Below, in pieces: positions 1-13,200 of a DNA stretch of 21,318 bases. Below the pieces are notes generated by a model, which worked only from the letters and a program-made list of their open reading frames with translations, was not told the origin of the DNA and did not search any database. The position numbers and the translations under genes were made by a program. Within the stretch, counting starts at the first letter, position 1, and each line of letters begins with the position of its first letter. Origin of the DNA: Phoronis ovalis (Eukaryota; Phoronida; Phoronidae); the NCBI GenBank assembly GCA_028565635.1, contig JAOXYB010102827.1, positions 1 to 21,318 on the forward strand. Reading direction: 5' to 3'.

Positions 1-1089
1 TATACATACATACTGATCAGTTGATAGGCTTGTAGCCCTACTCGAACTGAGATTGTTGTGATACGATGTATTATTGTACATTTCAGCTGAGCATGTTGAA
101 GCCACCAGATTTGCTATATTTCTGGGTAATGGCATTATTGTTTATTGTTTTATTTTGCTATACAGGGTACCACGAAGTAAACGGAATCCCTACGTACATT
201 TTATGAAACTGCTTAAATTTTCAATTCCCTATTTTTCATAGAAGCTGAAATTACTAGGTTGATGTTTTGAATCAATCAAATATTTGACCGGTTAGACCAA
301 TTTATGTTTAAACATCGTTGAAAGGGAAAACCAAAAATGCAAAATGGAAAAGAAAGCTTCGCCATTTTCGATATTTTCTTAGTATTTAGCGAAGAAATCT
401 TTACTATAACGCAATTGTGTTTCATATTTGAAAATAATACTTGTTAATAGTTGTTACAACACTAAATATGCCTTCTTTTGTAAATGTGTAAAACTTAATT
501 TACTTCCTATAGAAGAAATTTGGACCAAGATATCATGCTGTACCGAAAATATAAAATGCAATTCTGGTTTTTCAGTATATGTTAAGAATATAAGTGGAAT
601 ACAAGTAAAACATTTAAAAAGAAAGTATTTTGCTTACTTTGTGACACCCTGCAGATCTGGAAATCCATTCATTAATTATTGTAGATACAGTTTGTCGTGT
701 CTTTGCAAGGAACAACACCTATCAATGCTAGTAATCGAATAATGATAACTGTGAATCCTTTAAGTTTAGAAAAAAAACATGATACCATAACGTGTGAACG
801 TAAATACTACATGATTTGAAATGTTTAAGATGGTAAACAGTTAATGTATACAAGAAAGTTAAACTGTATATAATGTAAAATAATTTAAGTTAAGTTGAAC
901 ATGACAGTATAACGCATGATCGTGACTACTACACGCTTTGAAATTGTTGATGCATCAACTGTCTTTATCAAATTTAACAATTATTTTATGTGAGAAAATT
1001 AAGCTGTATTGCAGAACAAATATCTCAACGAAATTAGCACAAAGCCATAGTCTGCAGCATGCATTTTTACCTTTTTATCGCACATGTAG
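1..1089. other. Upstream intronic or intergenic sequence, no supported exon
   Basis: This is AT-rich sequence before the first recognised exon. Reading frames here are short and match no domain I know. An open frame at 428-742 contains several cysteines but lacks the EGF or CCP spacing and has no convincing splice pair. A 39-nt open segment at 87-125 has a good acceptor (tacatttcag) and a possible donor (gtaatg), both in phase 1, but it is too short to assign. No promoter element is recognisable. The signal peptide that the downstream membrane protein should have was not found here, so the gene probably starts before the window. Confidence 0.5.
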
Positions 1090-1209
1090 GACTTGCAGTA
1101 TGTAGGGGGCAGCAGCCTTGCAAACATGGCGGTACGTGTGTCGATACAGGCGATTTACAGAATGTATGCCTATGCAGGGAAAATTACTACGGTGCTCAAT
1201 GTCATCTTG
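1090..1209 (+). CDS. Exon 1 of model: EGF-like domain
   Basis: The frame starting with Cys at 1101 gives six cysteines with spacing C-x5-C-x5-C-x9-C-x1-C-x8-C. It includes CKHGGTC and, near the end, YYGAQC, the classic EGF signature. The donor is ctt g|gtaggt, leaving phase 1. Two in-frame acceptors compete: tgtag|ga (start 1090) and cttgcag|ta (start 1099), which differ by three residues before the first Cys. I chose the first because it is the first AG after a T-rich tract (tttttacctttttatcg). The domain lacks an obvious calcium-binding consensus. It is the most N-terminal domain visible and joins in frame to the first CCP exon. It could belong to a longer EGF series upstream. Confidence 0.85.
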
Positions 1210-4200
1210 GTAGGTATATACAATCAACTCTCTGACGTGTGCTTAAAAAATCACTGGAACGCTGAGATAATTATGAGTGCCGAATATAATATCTATGAAT
1301 TTCAGGATATTACTTAAAAATCTGATTGTAACACAAGTTTGAATAGTGGCTTTACAATTGAGAAATTGCTGGCATTGAAATGCTGGGGATAGAGCTAGAC
1401 CTATGAACAGTTCTGAATACGCTACTATGTTTCATAAGACCTTGTGGTCACTTGACGAATTGGTGCTTCACTTGGGGTTATATCTAATTATGCATTGCCC
1501 ACTTATTTTTAGAAACAGCATACTTGAAATCTTAGACTTGAAACTTGCCCCTAGCTCGATGTCACCTTATGGTAAGGATGTTGTCAACTGAACCAATATA
1601 CAAGGCTGTAGTCGGTAGTTACTAAAATAATGAGCCATGTACGCTAAACGCACTATTATTATAAATTATGGGAGTTCTTTCTACGTTATACGTATGGAAA
1701 ACGTATTTTAGGTAGCTGCACCGTATCCACACCGCAGAATGCAGTAAGTGATGTTACGACTGGAACAAGAGCAGCGGTTGATGTAATGGTGACGCACGAA
1801 TGCATACCGAATTACATATTCCCCGATAGGTCAACAAACAAGACGACGACATGCATTGACATGAATACTTGGGATAAAGAGGTGCCTGACTGTAAAGGTA
1901 TCAGGGAAATATTGATATTTCAGCAAAAAACACCATAACGTTAGTTTAGTTTGACTTTTGAAACAAAAACAAACATGATCAATGCGAATGGAATAAGGGA
2001 TCATCTCAAACGTTATCACAAAGGCCACAGACGTCAAACGTGTAGTGGCTCGTATAGGGGGCAGGAGGGGGTAAAATATGTTCTTGTTTAGTCCGAAATG
2101 AAAAAAATATTCCTAGTATATACGATATTTAAAATCATTCCTTTGTAAATATAGATTAAAGTTTTAGGTTCTAGTTATTCTATACCTCTCCATGAACATT
2201 CATACAAGCTTGCAAAATGTACAGGACAGTGAAATATCTACATCAAACGGCTAAACCATGCCACGGGTACCAGCTAGTTTTAACTTTACAGCATATACGA
2301 CAGTCGTAAAGCGGGACGACCTTTTTATGTCACAGCAGTGCAGACAATACATCATTGCTAAGCAGTTAACGCTTTTTGGTACTATGGCGCCGGAAAGCAG
2401 AGCTATTTACAAACGTCAGCCTTTAAACAGGTACCAGACGTTTGTAAATAGCTGTGTATCGAAGCATACCAGTTTATCGGTGGAGGTAAATATTTTATAT
2501 TATAAAACAAATTAATCGATGATTTCGCCCTTGAAATTGGTTGTTAGTTTTTACCCGGGCGTGACGTCCAGTCTGTGTTTAACGTGCAGAAATCAGAATA
2601 ACTCACACTGGAAGTATATATGTTGCTATCGGTGACTCTAATTGATTCAGAAAATGATATTAGGAGAGCATCTGCTATGGAAATGTCTATTTCTGATAAC
2701 ACTATTCAAGTTCAGTCGGTGTTGTAATAAAATGTTAAACTAGATAAGGTACAATCCATTCCTTACTATGGCCGGGACTAAGGCAGATAAGGCTATTGTT
2801 CTCAGTGTATGTAAAAATACGTTCGCTTGGATAGTGCACAAATCTCACTAAACGCCCTACATTTGACCAGGGGGTGGGAGGTAATTCCTGTATAAAACAC
2901 TATTCGTCTGTGGCCATTGTGATAACTTTCAAGATGATCCCTAAGGCTGTCTAGTATTTAACTAAGTAAGGCTGGGATAGACAGACACTTACGACACACA
3001 CGCACGCGCAGTTATTAATACCGTTTGAACTTGCAGTCACAATATAAACTATTTACCTTTATTTTATTTTTAAATATTCTTCTACCAGGAGCTCCAGTTA
3101 ATCACTCTATCTTTGCTAGCTGTGTAGTAAACATTTCACAAACATACTACAAGCAAGTTTGCTTATAGTGCCACAAGAATGAACTGCTTAATACTATATA
3201 TTCATTTGTGATGTGCCGGTGACGAATTAGATGTTACAATTGAATATTCCCATTCAACAATATACCGGCCTATTTATATTAGGGGCAAGATGCTGTATCT
3301 CTTGTAATTGCCTATTGTCAACCATCATACGCTGGAACGGTACTACTGCCGTTTTATCCATATTATACATTACTAGACGGTCGTTGTCAAAATAAATGCG
3401 CCTCATATGACAACGGCAGTATTATTCTTGTGCACACGTGATATGGTTTCAAGTATTTTCCCTGTACATTTGTCTTTACATACGCTGTGCTTCATATGTA
3501 TAAAGCATGAATCCTTTTAAAATCAAAATTAGCATTTTTCTCTCACATAAATTAATCTAAACTACTTAGTTTCCAGCTGGATACAATAATCTTTCATCTG
3601 GTCAATCATTAAACGTTTCAGCTTCTTGCTTAGTGACATCACCTGATAATACAGTGGGTGATTTGCCAGACGGAACTCGAGTGACAGCTGGCACAAGTGT
3701 GCAATTTGACTGCTTGCCTGCCCACCAATTCCCCAATCGTGAAACAAGACTTTTCTTTGCATGTTTGGATTTGAACAATTGGGACAAACAGGAACAATGT
3801 ATAGGTAAAGTTTACATTATTGAATATGTTTACGTTAAATCGGAAACATTTTCTTTCTTACTATATATAGATACAAAAACATAGTTTATAAACAAACACG
3901 GACTGGGACCCTGGGATATATTTTTTTTTTAAATAATATTTTTAAATTTCGTGTTATTGTTTTTTTCAAATACCATCATTTCCTTAATAATTGAAAAAGA
4001 GCCCCCTGTTCTTAGAGATCGTATTTTTTAAATACGATTGTTTTTATTATAACTATAAACTTTTTACATTAAAGAGTTTTACAAAGGCAGGTGTTGACTT
4101 TCTTCTTTAGAGGTATTTGAGTCTTCAGAGTCTTGTTCAATACAATGCAGACGTAATACATCCGTTAGAGCTGCGTACCCTCTCAACTATAACGTCTGGG

Positions 4201-7200
4201 CGTAACCATAGTCAACTTCTGTTTGTTGTCTCGAATAGCAGAAGAACGATATTCCCTTTATTTCTATATACAGTGTCACGAAAGCCTTGACACCAATCAA
4301 ATTGCACCTTATAGTGATAGATGTAGCAGTGGACTAAGTGAGTAGGGGGTCAATCACGCACACACACATGCTGTGCCGCCAGAGTATATCTGTACTCCTC
4401 TAAGCAAAAAACAAGATCCCCGACGATACCTATTCAGAAGGAGTCCTAATGAGAGAATAGGCGTGGTAGGCGACGATGGATCACGCAGAGAGAAAGGCTT
4501 ATATCGGTTGGCAAACTATTAACGGCGTAATTATTTCGCTCTTGTTAAATTGAAGGAATATACCAAAAATTGACCATGGTTAAGCCCAGACGTTAGCTGA
4601 TAAGGTATGGTTAACTACCGGATGGATTTATTCAGACTGAATACAATGGTGGTTGCTCTTTACAATTATCATAGCTTTTACGAACAGACTCCATCCTTCA
4701 GGGGGCAGGTGCTACTATTTCATTCATGATAGGATGCAACAAACTGCTAAAGTTTGTTCCTCTGATGATATACGTATAGTATCACGGTAACTCGTCATCA
4801 GTCCAAGATATATAATATGTCCGTTTTGATATTAAAATAGTTCTTAAGTCTTCTGAATGCTGGGTTGCCATCGTCCGAAGAATTTTTTTGTTCAGAAGTG
4901 TCTCTTCATAATATGCATCATTTTTAACCCAGTTTTGATCGTAAACTTCATCATGTCTAAAATTGTCGGGTTCCATGGCTTATTTAAACAGATTACATCC
5001 TAAGGTAGGTCATACGTTTCCATTAATCATATATCACAGCAAACCGCTAAACCTATTGCCTTTAATGATCTTGTTCCCATAAATCATTTTAGCATTATCG
5101 GTCCAACACAACATGTCAGAGCAACAGGATATGGCATTTAGATAATGTTTAGCGTTGAGTCTTGACATCCAATAAATGTACTTTAGTATTTTTCCGTGTT
5201 AACATTTTAGTAATATCTTTACTATGTACGTACATTTATAGCAAACCGCGGCCGGCGGTGTTTGGTTAGGGGGCTTCATTTGGGCTTCGGGGAGACCTGG
5301 GATCTTTCCCTGTGCTCGGGATGGGATCAATCTTTAGGGGGGGGGCAATTATTAAAAAATAAGGGTAATTAAAAATAATGAAAATTAAAACAAAATAATT
5401 TCCCACTACCCCATGGTCCCAGTCCCCGTTTGTCTTTATATCTATTACTATAATATACAGAAGTTATACCACGTTATGAAACAAAGTCATCTGCAGCACA
5501 TCAAAACGCTTGCAGTTCTTCATATTGTTTAATTTTATTAATTCCACGAAATGTCATTTATATTTAAAAGTAATAGCTAAAAATTAAAGTAGCATTATAA
5601 ATGCCTGGGATTGACAAATGTATCATAGACATGTCAAAACCGCAACACATATTTTAGATAAAGGTCAAGATAAATACATAAATGCAACACTTACATGTTC
5701 CGTGACAAAGCTTCTGTTTTGTCATAAGACCTTATTAAGGACTAGCGAAGGTCTTCTAACTGATAGAGTAATATTCATCTATGTACTAAATTAAGATGTA
5801 ATTCAGTTCTATGAATCGGGATGTCATATAATAGACATTCATTATGATACTTTCTATAACTCTTTAAAATTACTTAAGCTTAGGCGATTGCTTATTACTT
5901 GAGATTTCATTGAAACCATTGTCCATTAACAGCCGTGGCTTATTCAAGTTCTTGTTTCGCATTTTACGCACGTACGTATGTTTCAGCTACTTGCACAGTA
6001 ACTACTCCCAGTCACTCAATAGGAAACGTAGCGAACAGAGCAATAGTGCAGAAACAGAGAACAGTGACATTTCAATGTAAACCAGGCTACCGATACCCTG
6101 ATATGTCATCAGAGAAGTCAACAACCTGTATCGATGTTAATACATGGAACAACGAGGTGCTAGTTTGCATAGGTAAATTAACAACAACAACAACAAATGT
6201 GTTTCAAGGTGAATTAACATCAACAAACATGTCAATAAAAAGTATTTGGAAATGATTGGGTAATAGTAACAAAAGTTTAACAGGGTGACGTGAAATGCTT
6301 GTCTCTATTCTTTGACGATTTATTTACCTTACCAAAGGTTATCTTCAGGCAGCAAAGATGATCTTTCTTTATGGCTGCAGTTTCTTCAAGATTTCAATGC
6401 AAAAGTATTTGGAAAATGACTTGGATCCTTAGCTTCCGTCATCTATTTCAATTTTCACACATATGATCCAGGTTCTTTGTATTAGGTTTTGGTGCTTTGG
6501 TTCTTGGAACTCGTCATGCTTTCGAGAAAATAGTGCACTTCTAGAACTACATCCAGTTGCGCTTGCTATGAAATTATGGGGACATGTGGTTGCTAATAAT
6601 CTATTGTGTTTTACTCTGAAAATGAAGCCGTGCTTCGCATTCTTAATACTAGCACTACTCGACTTTTACATATCAAGTTCCCGTGTGTTGTTTGGTTTTG
6701 TTGATAGTAATAATTGACACAGGGTGCTAATGTTGCATATCAATTGGAAATAGACCATGATGTACTTCATGGAATTAATAGTTTTGCAGTTTAAGCGAAT
6801 TTTATTTACTCCTTTTACGTGCATATCAACTGTTACATACACGCTTGAATACAATGCTGTCAGCCAAAGTTATTTATATTCGGCAAATGTCTACATATAC
6901 ATACTTTAATTAGCATTTGAAGGACATTATGATGGTACTATTGCCACTACTTACATGTGTATGTAAGGGTGGATTCCGAAAAATAGGCCATATTCTGACG
7001 TAGTGGTCACTTTCTTATTCCAAAGCTATCGTTTTTCGAAATTAAACAAAAAAACACACACGATGATTTTGTTATACAGCAATTTTGTTATTATCGAGTG
7101 AAGAAATTACAAATGTACTAGTGTATAATAAATTAGATGGCTACAAATTAGAGAAAATCAATGTAGGCTCACGGAATATACCATTACAGTTGCTTCGTAG

Positions 7201-10200
7201 TTATGGGGTTAAAATTCAAAAAATGGTGTGCCACAAGAACTATTTGTATCTTTTTCACTTGAAAATCACAAACTAATATTATCGTTCCAATGTTCTGTGA
7301 AAATGTTCGTCATTTTATAATTGTTAATTTTGAACAAAAGAATGAAAACTAATTCTAATACTTTCTATATCTTCTTAAAATGATTCATAGAGAGAGGCGA
7401 TTGAAGTTTCTTGATACCATTGATGCTACTGAAGTCTTAGTCTATTTTCATTTTTGTGATGTTTTAGCTACTTGTACAGTATCTACTCCAAGCCAGTCTA
7501 CAGGCAGCATACCAGACACTACTAGAGTGCTAAAGCAAACAATGGTGACGTTTCAATGTTCACCAGACTACGCCTTTTCCGACATGTCGTTAGAGAAAAC
7601 AGCCACATGTATTGATGTTCACACTTGGGATATTGAGGTGCCAGATTGCATAGGTATATTAACAACGTGTTATTTGTTTGGTATCTCAGAATGTTGTACT
7701 TTAGTAACAGATGAACAACTACAACAGAAATTTATATAAATGTACAGTTTACCCTTGACGAGATCAAAAATCCAAGATTTATCGTTGTAATGTTGCAGTA
7801 GTACAGGCTCTACTCGCCAATCTGTGTCGCGCTCATTCGTAAATTTACACATAACTCTAGAAGGTGTTCTAAACTGTTAGAACGCTCTGGAATACTTGAA
7901 ATGCGTGTTTCTGTGTTGTCATTATTTTACTTGGATCATTACGTTTGGTAACTTATAAACAAACAAATTAGCAAAACAATTTCTTTTCAGTAAAACTGAT
8001 TTCCATGGAAATGGATGTTTACTTTATTGTTGTTTTTTTTAAAATTTATTATACATTCAATAGATACATTCTACGATATAGTGAAAAGATTACACATGAA
8101 CACTCATTCCGATCCCTTTTATACATTTTTAAAATAATCTATAGAGAGGAACAATTGACTTTTATTTTCATTGAAGCTACTGAAGGCGTAATCTACTCTC
8201 ATTTTTGTTTTATTTTACCTACTCTTATAAACGTACGCCATGTTTTAGCTACTTGTACAGTAACTGCTCCTAAGCAGTCAACAGGCAGCATGCCGGACGG
8301 TGCAGTGCTTAAACAAACAACTGTGACGTTTCAATGTTCGCCAGGCTACGCCTATTTCGATATGACCTTTCAGAAGTCAGCCACATGTATCGACATTTAC
8401 ACCTGGGACAATGAGGTGCCAGATTGCATAGGTATATTAAAAGCATGTAAAGTGTTTGTATTTCAGAATGGTGTACTTTAGTTTCTAAGTGAATCATGTA
8501 TTTCCGGCATCGTAAACCCGCATAGTTAGCGGGAACAGTTAGCGCGCTTAGCTTATCCTTCTTCTGAGCAGTAGTTAACTAGATATTTAGCGTCCATAGT
8601 TAGCGCTTATTGTGCTTCTGACCAATCGTTAACTTTAACAATTAAGCAAATGTAATACTTATTGAACGAATACAACATACATTTATATGAATGTATATTT
8701 TATCCTTGACATGGTCAAAAATGCATAGTTTATTATTGTAATCTTGTAGTCTAAAGTAGTGGATGTTCTCCTCGCTCCTGTTGAACATGCACATTCGTAA
8801 ATTAACACATATATCTGCAGAAACTGTGCTAAACCGATAGAACAGTCTGAAATAATTGCATTGCTTCTTTTTGGGTTGTTATCATTTTACTTGGACTTAG
8901 ATCATTACTTTTGGTAACTCGTGAAGAGAAACAAAATATCAGAACAATTTCTTTTCAATCAAAACGATATCCATGGCAAAGGATCCTAATTTTAATAGAT
9001 AAAGTCTACGGTAGTACAAATGATACACTAGCTTACAGTGCACACTTTGGCAGGAAGAGGCGTACAAATGCACACCCACTCTGATACTTCAATACTTTCA
9101 TTTTAAAATGATTTATGGACAGGGATGATTGAAGTTTCTTGAGATTTCATTGAACCTACTGAAGTCGTAGTCTATTCCCATTGTTGTGTTGTTCCATCTA
9201 CTCGTCATGTTTTAGCTACATGTACAGGAACTGCACCTAGACAGTCAACAGGCAACATAACAGACAATATGTTTGTGCTAAAACAAACAACGGTGGCTTA
9301 TCACTGTTCGCCAGGATACGCCTACCCCGACATGTCGTCAGCGAAGTCAACAACATGTATCGACGTTTACACCTGGGACAATGAGGTGCCAGATTGCACA
9401 GGTATATTAATAACAACATATTATGTGTTTGGTATTTCAAAATATTGCACTTTAGTTGTGTCCAAATGAACTACTACAACAGAAGTTTATATGACTGTAT
9501 GCTTTACCATAGACATGATCAAAAATGCGTGGTTATCACTTTAATCTTGATGTAGTGTTTGTTCTTCTCGTTACTCCGTGACATGATCATTCGTAAATTT
9601 ACACATATCTCTGCAGAAAGTGTTCTAAACTATTAGAACGCTCTAAACACTTGAATAGCTTGTTTATGGGTTGTCATTATTTTACTTGGATTTAGATCAT
9701 TACGTTTGGTAACTTGTAAAGAGAAAAAATATCAACACCATTTCTTTTCAGTAAAAACGATTTACATGGCTACGGAACATAATTTTAACTTTCTTTATTC
9801 GATTGTTTTATATAAAGGATAAAACCTGCAATATTGAAAAATATACAATCGGTTTCGGTGCAAAATTTGGCTAGAAGAGTGTTACAAATGAATGCACATT
9901 CTGATACCGTCTATATGATTAAAATGATTTATAGTGATAGATGGTTGAATGTCTTGAGATTTCATTGATGCTACTGAAGGTGCAGTCTATTCTTATGTGT
10001 TTCTCTACGGTTATAAACGTACGCCATGTTTCAGCTACATGTACAGTAACTGCTCCTAGTCAGTCTACAGGCAGCATGCCGGACGGTACTACAGTGCTAA
10101 AGCAAACAACGGTGACGTTTCAATGCTCGCCAGGCTACGCCTATTTCGACATGTCATTTGAGAAGTCAGCCACATGTATCGATGTTTATACCTGGAATAT

Positions 10201-13200
10201 TGAGGTGACAGACTGTATAGGTATATTAACAATTACATATTATATGTTTGGTATTTCAGAATGTTGTGCTGTAGTTTTCAAATAGACCGCTGCAACATAT
10301 GACATGATCATTAATGCATGGTTTATCACAGGCTAAATAAATCTATCAGTTAGTGTTTCGTACTTTCTCAATTAAAGTCTGTGCTTAACCATAGTCAACT
10401 TTTGTTTATTATCTCGAAAAGCAAAAGAACGGTAAACCCTTTATTTCTATATAAAGCGTTACGAAAGTCTTGACACCAATCAAGTTACATCTTTCAATAA
10501 TAGGCATAACAGAGGACTAAGTGGATAGGGGGTCCATCACACACATTCTATTCTGCCAGAATGTATCTATGGTCGGCTAAGTAAATGTAAGCTCTCCGGC
10601 GATACCTAGTCAGAAGGAGTCATAATGAGATACTAGACGTGGTAGGCGACGATGGATCACACAGAGCGAAGGCTTACCTCGGTTGGCAAAAGATTAATGA
10701 CGTAATTATTTCGATTTTGTTAAATTGAAGGAATATAACAAAAATTGACGCTCAGATGTTAATTGGGGAGGTATGGCGCACTAACATATGGATTTATTGA
10801 GACTTGCTATTGTGTGATTGACCTATTATCGCGTTAAATCCGCCCGTACCCATACATAACTTCTCGTTAACAAATTACGAGCAATGTATCAATGATTCGA
10901 TTTTCAATCGCTGAAAATCGTACAGAAGTTTCTCTCCAGCCTGCTACCGACCCGAACTGGGCTAGGGTCATGGGAAGCCGATTATCAAACGGCCCGGCCC
11001 GGTCCGATTTGTTTTTGGATAGAACATTGTCCATATAACAAGACTTGGGCTATTAGTAGTATTCATATCTGAACATCCAGCTTCTTAAGCGGTGAACTGA
11101 ACACGGTTTTCCATAATTATACACTTTATATTTCAGCAACTTGCACTTTAGCAGTTCCAAAACATTCACGACACATTGTAGTCGGAAAGTCAAATGGAAC
11201 AAACGTTCTACGTTCTACTCTTGTAACCTTCCAATGTACAAGAGGTTACTTATTTTCTGATAAAGCGGTGGAGAAGTTGGCAAGGTGTGACGATTTAAAT
11301 TATTGGAATATTTTAATACCAACACATTGCACAGGTAGGAATGAAATTCTACGAACTGCTATTGGAATGCTATGGTGTAGCAGGAGACGTCATTATACTG
11401 TGATATAATGTCTACATACTTACTTTTACCGCTTTTAATGCAGTTTAATTGTCCGCATTTTTATACTTTTTATTTTGCACACATAGCATAAATCCTGCTG
11501 CAAACTTCTGCCTTAGTCAAGTATGTTTTCAAATAGAAAACCAACCGTTAATTAAAATACACTGTGGTACTGTCGGTGGTTTATAACCTTATGCTCTAAT
11601 TTTCATAAGCGTTATAATTGTGTGTTATTGAAATTTAATTGTCAAGACACTTTCACCTACACGTATATTTGTTACTAGAAAAAATCTATTTTTGCAAAAA
11701 TAGTTTTAAAATATTCTTAAGATTTTGTCACTTACGCCTTGTGTCCTTGTGCTAATCTTACCGTATTTTGTTCTAACCTTTGGTTAGCTTGTCTGAGCTG
11801 GTGTTTATGCTGCTGAACTGTATCTCGAGACTTTTAACTACTTTGAATTCTTAGCATTGTCTTTGTGTTACTCGTAGGACCTGAACTATATTATGTTTGA
11901 CATTTCAGCCACTTGCACAGTAACGACGCCTCCGAATTCTTTGGGCAGTTCTGCAGATGGAACTTCTGCCTTTATAGCTACGCAGGAAAACTTCAAATGT
12001 CAACCAGGCTACGAGTTTCCTGATAGGTCGAGAGACAAAAATGTTTCTTGTATTGATTTGAATTCCTGGAATATTGAGATACCGAGCTGTCGAGGTACTA
12101 ATTCAAGTATACAACTAGATATAGAACTGTTGTGGCTATCCCAGCTGTTAAATCTAATGTTAGTATAATAATGAACTTACCTATTGTTTTGTAAAAAAGG
12201 AAAGCCTGTTGTTTGAATATTGTCGAAATGCACTGTTTTTATTGCTTGAAAGTTAGTAACGTTAGCAATTTATTCTATGAGCAATTTATTTTACATGAGC
12301 ATTGGAATACCTTTGGGGAAGATCTCGAAAATTCACAAGCCAATTCCATATGAATAGTGTTCGCATAAATGTTACCATTCGCAATCCCCTTTAAACATAT
12401 GGATGTTTGTTTGCGTAATAATTAATTTGTAAACGCATACTGAGATCCGCGGGCGAATGAAGAGGCAGGGAATAGTAATGTAACTAGCAAGCTCGTACTA
12501 TAGTACATCGTTCACTCTATAAAATACGTCTTGTCGGTTCTACTAATAGAAGAACAATATGATAGTGAAACAAACATGAAATGAAAGTCCTGCCTGAGAC
12601 TCATTTATGGTAATAATGTATTATACAAAGCGATGCTGTACTTTCACTTCCATTCCTTTGCTCTTGGTGACGCGGATATGAAATACACCATCTAATAATT
12701 TTGATTTTTTTTGTTATCGTTCCCCAGCTATAGTAATATTTTTCAAACACTTTTGCGATTTGTACCGATAACTAAACGTAAGAGACTAAACTATCAATGT
12801 TTTTATTGAATCGGTTTGCGAACTTTCAGATCTTCTCTTATATATATTGGTTGGTTGCATTAAGCCTATTATGCCGTAAAGGCCACGGGACAAGTTTTAA
12901 TTTTTAGATATAGAAGGTATACCATAATTCAATTTATCTTTTTAAATACATGACAAAGAAATGCTGGCATTCCCATTAATAGATAACGTTTACACCTCAT
13001 ATTGTAGATACAATGTATACCACTCAAACACAGGCGCAATTATCTGCCGGTATACGTGATTATCAGATTCCTCATATACAACCCTTTAATAATAGTATGT
13101 TCCCAGGCTGCAGACATAAGTTGCTACTCACAAACCGGTTTTATTGGAAACGAGGCAGCATAAAGAAACTAAAGTATATCCCTAGTATCATCCTGCAAAT

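Larger units (their letters stand above)
3805..5986 (+). other. Large intron after CCP module 2, filled with repeat-derived sequence
   Basis: This intron of about 2.2 kb starts gtaaag and ends tatgtttcag. It contains a segment bounded by inverted repeats (3889-5433), which encloses one copy of an interspersed repeat (about 4155-4639). A minus-strand frame at 4782-4976 within the segment has no recognised similarity. After 5440 the sequence is AT-rich. The last 150 bp before the exon resemble the intron ends that precede the following modules (gatactttctata, aggcgattg, gagatttcattgaa), showing shared descent. Confidence 0.65.

Noticed and set aside
428-742. Cys-containing open frame upstream of the EGF exon, with a C-L-C string
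   Set aside because: Cysteine spacing fits neither EGF nor CCP, the closing G-x-x-C is missing, and there is no good splice pair.
4782-4976. Minus-strand 64-residue open frame
   Set aside because: It lies inside repeat-like sequence, has no recognised domain, and has no matching exon nearby on that strand.
5935-5986. ATG upstream of CCP exon 5987 (likewise 7380, 8005, 9941, 11893) as independent small genes
   Set aside because: Each lies before a good acceptor in homologous intron sequence, and no signal peptide is encoded. The modules are internal exons of one gene.
6463-6717. Plus-strand open frame with a hydrophobic stretch
   Set aside because: It lies within an intron, has no phase-1 splice sites, and resembles no domain; chance hydrophobic frames are common in T-rich DNA.
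8309-8497. Minus-strand frames over CCP exons (also at 9237-9440 and 1831-2037)
   Set aside because: They recur only because the CCP exons are paralogous; all are shadows of the plus-strand modules.
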